Part shown: one piece after another, positions 25,913 through 38,600 of the stretch | How positions within the stretch are numbered: the first letter of the stretch is position 1 | Layout: every line of letters begins with the position of its first letter | Assembly: GCF_000972845.2 (NCBI RefSeq) | Contig: NC_040033.1 | Location: 7,087,122-7,151,121 of the forward strand | Length of the DNA stretch: 64,000 nt | Direction of reading: 5' to 3' | Origin: Larimichthys crocea | Taxonomy: Eukaryota; Chordata; Actinopteri; Sciaenidae | The notes under the pieces: model-generated | Seen by the model: only the letters and a program-made list of their open reading frames with translations | The model's database searches: none | Told to the model about the DNA's origin: nothing | Position numbers and translations under genes: made by a program

Positions 25913-28900
25913 GTAAGAAAATTTAAATATATACATATTTTCCCCACTTTATCTAACCTTTTTCTGTCTTCTCAACTCACCGCCTGTGCCGTCCACCGGT
26001 TGCCATTCACAGCCTGGCTTGTTTTAAGTGTTTAATTTTGGCAGAAATGTAATGATGAATCACAAACGTGTCCGGCTGGAATCAAACACACGTACTGTTA
26101 AGTTAATGTCAAATTAAAATAGTGTATATTATGTGTTTTTTTCCAGGTTACATACTCGATGCACCGTTAACTTCCTTTTTTTTTTTGCGGTGAGGTTAGT
26201 CAAAGGTAGGCTACAGTGCTAGCTGCATTTCCCCTTTTTATTCGTCCAGGACAGCAGGCATTGCATGTTTACATGACCTACATATATATTACTAATGCCA
26301 GGGGTATCAGCTGTGTTACAGAGCCAGCTAATCTAAACTGACCGTATGACTTGGATTAAAGACTGCTCCTTTACATGCAAGTCAATGGTGCATCATTTAA
26401 AGCTGCATTAAAAGGAAATGCACACATTTGACAGCTAGTTAGAGCTGGTTTATCTTTGATTATTATATACAGGCTTACAAACTGTGGTCCTGCAAGTACT
26501 TAAGGTGTTAACTGAAGTAAAATCATGTAAAAAATACTCCAAAACCTTTGTATAAAAGTACCACCAGGAGATCCAAGCACCTGTTTAATGTTGTTGCAGG
26601 TCTTTTTGTGTACTATTAGTTAATTAATAATAATCTAATTGGGATTTATATGCTTATTATAAAGTGTAATGGCATAAAAAACCTTTAAAATGTAGAATAA
26701 AGTTGTAAACGTGATTAGAAATTGTGCTTAAAGTGTTATATCTCACCACAGGATGTGCAGTTATTAAAGTTTTCTAGTTTTTACATCCGTCGTCTGCACA
26801 ACTCAAACGTAGCAAGTATAAGTCATTGCCATCCCGCCCTGTGTCTCTTCACCGGCCCTGAAAGTGGAAGTGAAACGTCCAGAAAGTGCAACCCTGTTGT
26901 GGTCGTGATGCAACGTCTGAGTTAGCGTTTGTTCAAAAAAGAAAAGTCTCACGGCTTCACTTTTATCAAACTGGGTCAGTTTTTTTGCCACACAAAGCCT
27001 CGTTTAGACGTGTTTATGGAGACTCTTAAATGATTCATTGAGAGGTGTAATTCAAAAGGTGGCCTTCAGAGATGCACACCTCTCCTCGATGCACTATTTT
27101 TGTGTCAGGAAACTGACAAAATTTACTGCTGAGGTGCAAAAAGGTCTCAGTTCTTCATGTCAGACTCAGTTTTGCTGCCTTCAGGTTGTTTGAGTTGTCC
27201 TCTTTTGCAATTTCCTTATATCTGTTTGTTTAAAAAAAGGAAGTATCACCTTTCCTATGTTAAGGTTTCCGTTTTTTTTTTTTTAAATAGGACACAACTC
27301 TTTGTCTGAGAGGCAGCGTAGATCTCAAACACCATGATTGGTGCCACAGTCGTAGCACTGTGAGACATGGTACAACTTGTTGTTGTTGCTCATACTCTTT
27401 CTGCAGTGGCGTGGACAGATGGGGTAATAGATGGAGGGTTCAAAACGAGTTGTCTCAAGCAAATTCTTCCTTATTTTGTTAGCGTTGTACGTAGAAGCTG
27501 CAGCAGTTACAAAGATTGCAAAAGTGAGCGGGGAGGGAAAGACGTAAGTTTTTGCGACAAGAAAGTGAAATCTGGTGTTGAGCGTTTCCTGGCTTCAGGA
27601 AGTAACCGGTTGGAGGCTTTTTTCTCACAACCTCTGCTTGTGAAACAAGCATGAAATGAGAACACGTCTCGTTTGGCACAACATATTCTCCCATAAATCC
27701 AAGTCGAACGCAGGTAGAGGCATGACCTTTCTTAGATATTAAGGATTTATTAGATAGTTCACTCTCTAGTTTCTCTTGTTTATATGAGGTTATTTAGCTT
27801 TACATCAGTGTTTGCATCACGGGTGCCTACATAACAATGCATGTGTAGGATAAGATCGAAATAAACTCTCACTGTGTTAACAATGAAGATAAATTTAGCA
27901 ATATTTTCATCTCCTTTTGACCCTCTTTGAACTTGTTAACTCCTCGAGGAAGGGCCATGTGAAAGGACTTTCCACATACTTCCTCCAGCAAATGTATTTT
28001 CTACTCCTGACAACTGTAGATACAGTAGCTGTGGCGCTAACACGAGGGTAGAGCGAGTGTCATGGTGGTTAATTTGAATTATTAATCCTTGTTCCAGGAG
28101 TCCTCGAGGGCAGAGCTGCTCGGATGTTTTCATGTCACAGACTTACAAACGTTTTCTAGAAAGAAAACAAAATGTCAACAGTCCATAAATTTCTGATTAT
28201 AATATAAATGTTTGGACGTTGTCTCATTAAGACACTTTGTAGTGACTTCACTGGAATGCCACAAAGTCGCCAAAGGGTCCAGACCCCGCTTTGCAACCCA
28301 CTCCCCCCGTGAACACGCCCGGTGTCACTGAGCTGCCGGCTGCAGGTTGGGTTACAACAGTTATTCTCGGTATGAGGTGCGCTCGGGAAGCGCTCACACT
28401 GAAACGTCTCTGAGCCATTGTTGTAACACGTCTATGTTGTGACATGTTTATTCACAACACGGCCACAAAACACTTTAATATTTTGTTTTATCTGAACATC
28501 AGCTGCGTCTCGAGTGAGAATTTACGATTTCAGCTTTGGTTTAAGGTTTCACCACTTTGTAGTTAGCGCTCATGCAGGTTGTTTTTGTGGGTTTTGTGGT
28601 GGGTGGACACAATGACATGAGCGCTTGTGAAATGTATTGCAATCCACAGCAGCTTCAGAAACTCCTCTCTGACACAGTCCCCCATCTCTTACCGTTTGCA
28701 TCATATTGCCAGTGTTTACCCTGCACTGTGTTCGACGTACTCCAGGCTGCATGCAGGGTCAGGTGCTGCTGTCTTGGCCTCATGCAGAGTGGAGCTGTAT
28801 TGATCCCCGTCTATGGCATAATGCTGTTTGTTCAGTTATCTGGATTAACTTCCTCTAAGTGATTCGGCCTGTTCAGCATTCTGCTCTAACACCATTATCA

Positions 28901-30350
28901 TGACACGGCTTAATCCGGGAGAGATTGTGGCTGCAGCATCATTTAACCAGACTTCCTCTTGTTGTTTTGAAATAAAATATACTTGCAGTACTTTTTTTTT
29001 TTTGTGTTGTGCCATTTGAGTGGCACATAACTCTTCGTCTTCCATCGCTACTGCATGTCTGCTCTTGTCCATAAGTAGATCATAGCTGAAATGATGACAT
29101 ACTTGACTGGCTGAGTAGGAAAGACTGACTGTACCCCCCCCTTCTCTGAGCAAGCTGGCTGAATTATTAAAGGGCAAACAATGCCTTGATTCTAAGCTAG
29201 TTAAAGCTGCACCTGGTTTATTGAGTCTGCATATGAGGAAGCATCAGGCTTTATTTCATAGCTTGTTGATTAAGACTGTTTTTTGCTGTGAAGGGAGAGG
29301 GAGATGGTCTGGAGCCGTGGTGGTTTGTGTTTGTAGCCCTTGGCAGCGGCTGGGTGATGTACTTTTTGATGTGTGCCTCTGATGTGCATGAGTCAGTATG
29401 TGTGCCAGTTTCTGATCTGTCGGTAGACTTGTGCATTCCTCTCAACTTTCTCACATCCGCTCTGTGATGTGGGCTTATCTGAAGCCGTGAGCCTGCACAT
29501 AATGAGAAGAGAGAGCAGTATTATATGTGTCCATATAAAGGACAGGATGCTTTTATTTGTTCTCAGCTGCAGCATCTTCACAGCAAAGTGGACTTTTGTA
29601 TTGAATCTCTCAACATTAAGGCTATAAATAACGTGGCCCACTCAGTAGGGGAAAAAAAGCCGTCACTTTGTGTTCCCCTACCCCCACACCTTTCACACAG
29701 AAAACACCTCCAGGCTCAGGTTTGAATAAATCTGCAGAGGAGACCGAGCTTCTCTCCTTTTGACCCACACTCAAACCAGCAAAGCAAATATTAAAACCAA
29801 ACGACCTGATCGTATCAGAATAAAAAAACCACATCTTTCTACCCCGGTGGTTGTGGTGGTTATTTTACAGGCAGGCATGAGATTCTCATGTGGCCGCCCA
29901 CATGTCAGTGGACACACAGAGCAGGGGAGTTGCCACAGATGGCAGATCAGCATGCAAGAAATTCAGTTTTCTTTTTTTTTTGCATGAAACTGTTGCCGTG
30001 CTGCCCCCGCACCAATCCTTCATCCTCACATAGTGTTAAATAAACCTGTCCTACTTTTTTACCCCAAATGCCTGTGCATGAATCAAATCAGCTTTTTGAT
30101 AAATGTGTTCACAGAATGTCTCATAGGCCTTTTTTAATAGCTCTGTTGTAATAGTTATCACAGTGATATGTTATGTTTGAAGAAGAAGAAGATATGTGCA
30201 CTTTAACATGCAGAATATAGTGCCAATTTTTCCAAATAAATGAGCCATCAGTAGCCTGTTTATTCTGAATTTAAAGATTAATTTCACTCTGTAATATCGG
30301 TGGATTCTGCTTTTTTTGCCAAGAGTTGGTCCACTTTGTTCCAGACCACA
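25913..30350 (+). other. Putative first cyrib intron, 5' part
   Basis: No coding exon seen. Sequence is mixed AT-rich with a few G/C-rich patches; around 26,490-26,570 there is a fragment of a common fish repeat (AAGTACTT...AAAAGTACCACC). Otherwise nothing recognised. Confidence 0.55.
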
Positions 30351-30926
30351 GACAGTATAAAGAATGGACGTCGTATCCATGACGTCACAAACGGGTTAAG
30401 ACGCTCAGACTGTGGTGGTCCGGATTGGACTGTGTTCGCCAACTTGGCAGCCCTGCCTCTGCTGCCTCTTGGCTAATCTAAAAATCGACAAAGAAGTGGA
30501 TCATCGTCACACCATCGTGACGCCTAGGTGGCATCCATAAGGGCATCCACCTGTCAGTCAAAGCAGCCACACTGTTAATTATGCATAACTTTAAAGGTCC
30601 AGTGTGTGGGATTTAATGAAGGATGTAACCAAATGAATACTCTCCCACACCTCACCCTCTCCTTCCAACCATGTAGGAAAAACTCTGGTTGGCAGATAGA
30701 TCTAGAGGGTTCATTTCAAGAGGAAATGAAATAATGAATATTGTTTCCATTACTGCCAATATAATAAATAACAGGTGAGTTGTATAAAAATTCAGACTCA
30801 GTACAGTTGTCATGAACGGGGAAATTAGCTTTAAAGACCAAAACAGTTTTTTGTACCAGGCTGTAAACATGTTTATTTCTGCTGTGAAGTTTTAACATGG
30901 GGACTTATGGAGAAGTTTCCACTTGG
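30351..30926 (+). repeat. Dispersed repeat family, copy B, with nested MITE-like insert
   Basis: Begins GACAGTATAAAGAATGGACG and contains a perfect TGACGTCA at 30,380-30,387. The GCATAACTTTAA stretch is interrupted at about 30,589 by another element and resumes near 30,770 with AACAGGTGAGTTG. Ends with CAGGCTGTAAACATG and TTTATTTCTGCTGTGAAG. Confidence 0.85.
30589..30770 (+). mobile_element. MITE-like element nested in repeat copy B
   Basis: Starts TTTAAAGGTCCAGTGTGTGGG, includes CCATGTAGGAAAAACTC, and ends near GCCAATATAATAAAT. The same motifs occur in inverted order at 3,390-3,598. The uninterrupted copy C (31,802) shows the host sequence without it. Confidence 0.65.
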
Positions 30927-31801
30927 TTGCGACTGATATCTTAACAACTGTTGGTTCAAACATTGACTTTTGCTGTTGTGGCGCCACTGTGAGATTCACA
31001 TTTGTGGTTTTGGGTGAAATTTGGTGACAGACATTCATGTTCCCGTTTTTCATTGGGTCAAAACTATTTGATCCTCTGGATTCAGATGAATTGTGAAGCT
31101 TCCATCAGCCTAGGCTCTTTCTAATGAGCAAGCATCGGCGTGCCAACATGTTAAAGTAAATAGGTGACAATGATAAACATCATATCTCCCACAGCTGATT
31201 CAAAGCCACGTCTTACAGGGTTTAAAAATAGCTGTAATGCCGATGACAAACCCGTGTGCCAGAGTCTGGCTGCATGATTGATTTTAATTGCCTGGCATGG
31301 TGTAAACCATTTTTGAATCCAGCTGAGATGAACGAGCCCTGGACGAGACATTAGCGTTGACATTTCGGCTCGAGGATTTCCAGCCCGTGTAAGTGATCTG
31401 TGGAGGTTTTCTTAATGAAATGATTTTTCCACCGAGGCTCTGCTGCGCTCTGCGGGCTTCACAGTCGATATCCCTCCTCAGTCCTCTTCTCTCGATCTCA
31501 CCAGTTGGGAAAAGGGGAATACAAGTTGTCATGGCAACTTGAGCGTTAATCGAAGTTTTATTCAGTGGTGTTGAGGGTTTTTTGGGGTTTTTTTTCCCCC
31601 TGTGTCACTTGGTAGGTGTGTTAGACATAAGCCTCCAGCTTGTATAGCCTGCAGTAAGAACAAAATGAAATCCTCAGTGAGCTGCAGTAATGTTGATGTT
31701 TTAATGGTCTCCTGAACGTTACACTCAGATGCTTCATGATGGTTATAATGTTCAGATTTGACAAAGAATATGGCTTCAGTGTCCACCTCCTTTAAACCGC
31801 T

Positions 31802-32270
31802 GACAGTTTAAAGAATGGATGGCGTGTCTGTGACGTCACCCACGGGTTTCTGAAGAGACGCTGTGAAGTTCTGACCGCCGCCATGTTTGTAGTCCTACCT
31901 CTAATCTAAAAATCCGCAAAGACGTGGATCATCAGTGTACCTGAAGCGGGCTGAATGACGCCTGGTTGCTCAAACAAGCCATCTGTGACACCAACCACCT
32001 GTTAGTCAAAGCGTCCACGCTGTTAATTCTGCATAACTTTAAGCCTTAATATAATTTGAACAGGTGAGTTATATAGAAATTCAGACTCAGTACATTTGTC
32101 ATGAACGTAGAAATTAGCTACAGAGACCAAAACTGTTTTTTGTTCCAGGCTGTAAACATGTTTATTTCTGCTGTGAAGTTTGATATTTGGACATGGGGAC
32201 TTATGGAGCCAGCCTGAACGACATTTTTGGCACTTCCACATTGGTCCACAGAGGTTTCCACTTGGGATAA
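31802..32270 (+). repeat. Dispersed repeat family, copy C (fullest)
   Basis: Starts GACAGTTTAAAGAATGG, carries TGACGTCA at 31,831-31,838, then CGCCGCCATGTTTG, CACCTGTTAGTCAAAGCG, TTCTGCATAACTTTAAG, CAGGCTGTAAACATG and GGCACTTCCACATTGG. It lies about 1.4 kb from copy B in the same orientation. Confidence 0.85.
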
Positions 32271-35200
32271 ACTAGATATGCTGGCTGTATGTTATGGAGA
32301 TACTCCACATATAGATTGTATTGACTTGACTTCATCGCTCTGTTGTCATGTTGAGTCAGATGTTTTGTCGTCTGTGGGCTCACACAGTTTACAGCAGGAC
32401 CACACATGTCGGCTCACATTGACTGACTCCTTCATGTGGCGCAATAAATAAAAACCAAAGAGAAGCGTCCTCGGTACGTTGACTTATTGCTGCTACGAGC
32501 TGAAGACGTGAGAGCGCAGATCTCTTGATAGTGTCATTGTTGACGCTGCAGACTCATAAAACAGCTCTTGTACACAGAAACTTTCAAATCCAGCTCTGGT
32601 ATGTAGCTACTGTACACTTCCCTGGAAGTGACAAATCAAAACAAGGAAATACGCCTTTGAAACAGCAGGAAGTGAGCGGTTATATTGGAGGAAAACTACA
32701 GTTTGTCTTATTGCCTCTGATCCAGTGGGAATTAAAGAAAATCAGAGCAGTTATGCCGGCAAACATAACCATGCTGTGGGTGCTGAAATTCAGCTTTCTC
32801 AAACTTTAACTTGCTGTGACTCATCTCCTCCCATGACTTATTTAAATGACTTCTTCTTTCATGTTTTTGTTATTATAAACAGCTCCTCACGTGACGAGTT
32901 GATGCCTCCAAGCTGATTGAAACACAAAACACTGAACCCCCACAGTGACGCTGGTTAACCGGGCTGTAGTTTTCCCCCCTCAGTTTAATTGTTACTTGAG
33001 GGGATGGGCACACACACACACATATAAACACACACATATAAACACACACATATAAACACACACAATCTACAGTCTACAGTATGATCTCATCATGTTTCCC
33101 ACGGCAGCAGTTAGGTGTATTCTTATGTACAGCACAAGCCGCAAATCTGATGAGTGTAATAATGGTTTGCATAGCACAGATCTGATGTTTGTCATGGACC
33201 ACAGGCTTGTTAATAATTAAACATTTATAGCAGATGGAAAGTTATAAAGACGGAGGGCTCAGGTAGACACTGCCAGCACAGCAGCGTTGGTTGGTTGGTT
33301 GGTTGGTTGGTTGGTTGGTTGGATGAACTGGAGTGAAACTTTGTACAGTTATTTATGCTCCCCTCAGGAAGAAATGTAAAAACTTTAGTGAGTCTTCTTT
33401 CAGTTTCTCCATCCTAAACTAAAGCTGCTCACTCTGTCTACTTTTTGGCATAGTACCTTATTTTCAGCAGGTAGTGTCTCAATTGGAGTGTGGTCATTGT
33501 GAACTTTAATGGAAATGACAAACTTCGGCGTTGAGCTTTTTCTCGCCGAATTACAAGTGGAGAATAACTGTCAACACTCGCCAGAATGCAAATATAAAAC
33601 AAATGCACAGCTGATATTTGTATATTTCAGTATTCATCGCAACCACTTCATCTCCAGCTGCTTCCTCTGCCGCTATTTCCACAGTGCAGGTATTCCTTCC
33701 CTGTCTGCCATGTAGTGTCTCAATTGTTTGACCGTTACGAGTCTGGGTACACACAGTAGACTGTATTTTGCCATAACTGATCAAAATAGCTCAGTTCATA
33801 TACTTACATACTGACTCTTGCTATGTGTCTCATGTTAGCATTAGGGATGTGATCCATACCCTTACTAGTTGACACCAGGAATACTAGTCTGATGATTAAC
33901 TAGACTACTAAACTACTAATTGTTAATTTATTGGGTCTAAGGTGTGTAGCCACCCACACTGACGCCTGAGTTAGAACTTAAAGTTGCTCAGTTTTGACGT
34001 TGTTTCAGTTGGTCTCTGTTTAATTTGCAGCAAGTTAACTGTTTAACAAATTTTTCAAAGTTCGATTTTGAAATAATTAGTCCCAGTATTTACCGTGTCA
34101 TCCTCATGAGACCATTAAAATACCATTGGCAGTAATGATTTAAAATATAAATCATGTAATTTAGTAATATAACAAATTATAACAGCAAAGTTAATAGTGT
34201 TTGCACCTTGCACAAACATGGTTGTATTTTCTGTTGAAGTTGTCATTACCGCGATGTATCCAGCTCTGTCAGAGTACAATGAAAATATTCTTTAATAAAG
34301 TCGATAGATGTTTTGAAATTAACTGAATATTATTTATGTAAATTAATAAAAATAATGAAGATTATGTGTTTTTATCCTCCGTAACATTTCTGTCATGATA
34401 CTCCCGCAGTACGTGTTGAGTAGTATTTTTTAATAACCTTACAACCTTTTTCAGTGTGTCCACATCATGAGTAATCTTTGAGTTGACAGAGAAACAAACC
34501 TCAGATACGAACCACAGCTTCACATACTGTACTGTGACCCCTCTGACCTCATGTGCTTATTCAGGGGATGATTTGGCCTTATGTCGTGGCCCCCAGCTGT
34601 AGGCATGATGCATAGCTGACTCCCATGATGCCCTGCTGCCACAGATGTCACCCATGTCTCCTGTGACATGTCAGCTCTATTGGATTAGGTCTGTTTGCGT
34701 GAAGGAAAACTTCTGTCAGAAGCAGGGATAAGAACACAGACCGCTGCTCCGTCATTGTTCAGGTTCACAACGATGTTTCTTTTATTCTCCACTTCTCGTT
34801 TTTTATTCCTGTCCTTTGCCATTTTCACCGTGTCTCACTTCGTCCGTGTCTCTTCTCCCACAGCTCTCACACTCTTGTGGGTTTTGAAGTTTCAGTGTTT
34901 GAAGTCTGATCACATTCATGCATGACCAACATTCGCCGCTACCGCCGTGCATTTGTATGCAGGCCGGCGTAGAGAGGACTGCCTCGGACCTAATGGCCTC
35001 ACAGTCTACTGAGCTTGTACTCTCAGTCTCAGTCGCTTGTACTCTTTAAAACTGAGGAGACTGTTGTCTTACTTTGAGCAGAAACTACGTGTGTGTGTTT
35101 GCCTTTTTTAAATACCTTAAACCCCCACTGCACGCAGACGTGAACTCGTCGGGTTAATTGTGTCGTAGAGCCTTTGCATGAGGTAGCAGGGAGCCTTGAA

Positions 35201-35559
35201 GTGAATCAGAGGAAGTGTTGCACAATAGGAAGTGGTGTGTTTTTTTCACACAGGTCTATTTGTTCCATGTTTTTATAAACACTCTGCAATTAGCTCATAT
35301 TTCACAAGGAAGATGAGACAATTGAACCACCCTGTTATTGCATGCGTTACATGTTATCAGCAGCTTCGCTGGCGATGTTCCCTTTTTGTGTGAATTTGGT
35401 GTTATTACCTCGTTTTAAAAGGGAACTTTACTGTGAGGTGGCTTTTGTAAGTAGGTGTGATAAGAGACAGAGAAATGAGGAAACTTACATTTTTATTACA
35501 TGTTGTGTTTTTTAAAAGGAAAGATTGTTATACATCATTTGCTGACGCTTGTGTTTCAG
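32271..35559 (+). other. Putative cyrib intron sequence
   Basis: No coding exon recognised. Holds CA/ATATAAAC tracts (33,008-33,064) and (GTTG)n at 33,286-33,322. Confidence 0.55.
33286..33322. repeat. (GTTG)9 microsatellite
   Basis: Tetranucleotide array, about nine units. Confidence 0.95.
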
Positions 35560-35647
35560 AGGCTGACCTCTGCTCGAGGACTGTGACCCGGGGCCACCTG
35601 CCAGGCCGGGCGTCCCTGCTCCTGACAGTCACACAGCTCCACTGCTG
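35560..35647 (+). other. cyrib: Putative internal 5' non-coding exon of cyrib
   Basis: An 88-bp G/C-rich block bounded by GTGTTTCAG upstream and CTGCTG followed by GTAAGT downstream, both strong splice sites. It contains no ATG, as expected for a 5' UTR exon. The ATG exon at 44,318 has its own acceptor with only 10 nt before the ATG, so upstream non-coding exons must exist. Not proven to be transcribed. Confidence 0.5.
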
Positions 35648-38600
35648 GTAAGTCCTACACACATACAGAGTAAGACATGTAAACATGGAAAAACCTGGTT
35701 TCAGGAGTTGGTTTAAAGCTGCGACTAAAGATTATTTTAATTATCAAGTATGTTGTAGATTAGTTTGTCAACCGATTCAACAATCCAAAACCTCAAGATA
35801 CTTTATCTACTATAATGAACAACTGATGAGGCAGAATCGGGCGGGTCGCTACAGTGGCAGTGTGTAGGTGTGTGGGTGGGTGTGTCTGTTCATGTTGAAT
35901 GTAACCGCCGTGAAACAATCAGGAAATAACCTTTTTATTTCGCAGATTAACCGACTTTATCGAAACGGACGCTCCCTCACTCTCATTCACCGTCTATGTC
36001 ACTCTTCGTGTCACTATTATGCAGCATAAATTGCCAGTCTGACACAGATTTAGCAGCTGGGAACAAGAAATAAACAAAGTCAGAACACAGAAAACACACA
36101 CAGCCAAAACTGCCCCACTCAAATGAATGCAGTGCCTGATCCTGTCCGAATGGACTCTGACTCTGTCTCTCTCGATGAGATATTATTCTTCGGTGTACAT
36201 ATCGGCGTGTTGTTTAAACACCACTTCCCCCTCAGAGTCCATAAACTGTGTCTGCATTATGCTCATCAATGCAAAGTTTGACCTTCAGGAAGTTTTCACA
36301 CTGTATGCGTTTCATCCTGTGCTCCAGATTACCATCTACATATCTGCTTCTATTTGTTTACACTCCTATTTATATCTATTCATGCACACATAACTCATAT
36401 CTGATCCAAATTTGAATTGACCTCAGTGTTGGTGAGACTGTGTGTCAGAGCTTGTTTGTGTGCCTGTGTTTCTCCCATTGTTTCAAACCTATTTAGGTCA
36501 CGACAGACTTTGAATGAACGGAGACATTTCTCCAAACGGCTGCTGAGTCAGTTACCGTGTGTGTTTTTTGTTTCCACTGGTGGTTATTTACACGCTAACA
36601 TGGATTGGGATAGGTAGAAGGAAAATTTATATAACTGTCGCCTCAGTTACTTTAAATCTTGATTTGAATGTCCAATAAAAGTTGCACATTGCATGACTTG
36701 CACTCAGAAAGGAGATCAAGTAGGACACTGTGGAGCTTCAGTTTGAATGTGCCATTACATCGCTCTCTATGGACGCTGTGCCCCAGCTGGTGCAGCATGA
36801 AAACCGTCCCTCCTGCGTCTCTTTAAACTCCTACACTCTGAATGCAACACAGAAAAATAACAAAGGAGAAACTGTCCTCTCTGTAAAAACTGTAAAAGTC
36901 CTGCCAGCTTCAGGATTTTAGCCTCTGGCTTCACACTCGCTCAGATCCACTCGCCCGTGTCATCGTTTTATCTCATTGAGCTTTGAACGTGATCTAAATG
37001 TTGGTTTTATATGTACTGCACCGATACAGTAGACGTGTCATTACGTAAGCCCGTCTGTGGTGCACCTATGCCCATTATAGCCTTAATGTGCCGTGCTGTG
37101 GGTGTATCTGTAATGATGGCTCGGGAAATGAAGTGCATTGTGGGCCATAAAAAGGAGATGAGTAATGTAGGTGCTCGCAGCTTCCTGTTTAGTGTTTGTG
37201 TAACCACAGGTCGCAGGTCACTGCCCGGCGTCTGCAGCCCTGATGTGATTCTTCATGTTTGATGTGTTTAATTTAATAATCAGTTACTTTGTGGTGTTGG
37301 CATTAATCTGTATTTTGAGCGCAGACTTCCTTTTTTCTCTTCACTGTAAAAAGGAACCACTTTTTTTTTTTTTGGCTGGCAGGTCGTCTTTCACCTCACC
37401 TCATCGTTTCTCTTCTGTTTGCACGCCTGCCCATCCCATGTTGTATATTTTCCTCCCGTGTCTCCTTGGAGATTGTTACCATGAGACACGGCCATCGCTC
37501 GATTGGCTCAGCCGCCGTGCTGGAATGCACCAGTGTCGTTTTGACAGCTAAGCCTCAGGTGGTTCATACATAGGATCACTAAGTCAGTGTATCCCCACGA
37601 GAGAGAGAGAGAGAGAGAGACCTGTGCAGGCTAATGACGAGCTGCCACGGTGCCCCAGTAAAACTCCATTCACTAAAATAGCCCTGAATGGTGAGCTATT
37701 TTAGTTAGCATGCAGTACACAACCCCGTGGCGGTAGACGTGTTGCATTATAAATGGAGAACGGAGCCGAGTTAATGCGGCAGGCAGGAGTTTTGTGTGAA
37801 TATATACAGCGTGGATTAGGCCTCGCTAAGCCAGGGGGAGGTGTGGTAGTAGCCTGAGGTGAAGCTTTTCTTGGCTCTGCTGTTGCTATGATCATAACTG
37901 GGTGAATACTGCCCCCAGCTGGTGCAGCTTCGTACAGTTATACCTGTGTGGATGATGGATGGTGCACAGAAAATATATATATATAGAGATAAACCAACAG
38001 CAGGTGTGACAACAAAAAGTACACGTTCAACCTATTTAATCGCCTCATCCGTGGGAGAAAAGGCTAAAAGAAGTGTTTTTATCCACAGAGACATGTGAGT
38101 TGTTTCCTTCTTGACTCAGCATATGGTAGACGCTGCGGCCCCGCTCAACCCCGCCCGCCTAGCAGGTCATTCGAGATGATACGTCTGAGTGGGTGTAATA
38201 TGTAGAGTGCCTTGTTATGTCAGCTAAAAGCTCCCAGCTTCTCCTTGGTTATCTATTATTTATGCAGCTGGAGGGCTGACACTGTGTAACTTCCTGTTCC
38301 AGGCTCCCTCGAGGAGCTGGTCCGTAATTCCTCCGCAGATGACGGACGTGTCAGGAAGCCTCAGCGTCAGGCGGATCAGCGTGAAACTAGTCTGCAGAAA
38401 TGCCATTTTTAATCTGTTTTAGTGAATGAATGAGCGCCTGAAACGGCTGCATGTGAACACTGGATGGTGCTCTCACATCACGCTTCTCGCCTCAGGATGT
38501 TTCTTCAAGTTAAAAACTCGTTTTCTTTACAAGATTTCTTTAAAAGATGTTTCACCGTGACCGCCCTCACTTGTCACTTGTAAATTTCAGCCCTCCTGAA

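Noticed and set aside
33286..33322. Regular repeat that could suggest a CRISPR-like array
   Set aside because: It is a tetranucleotide microsatellite without spacers, in a vertebrate genome.
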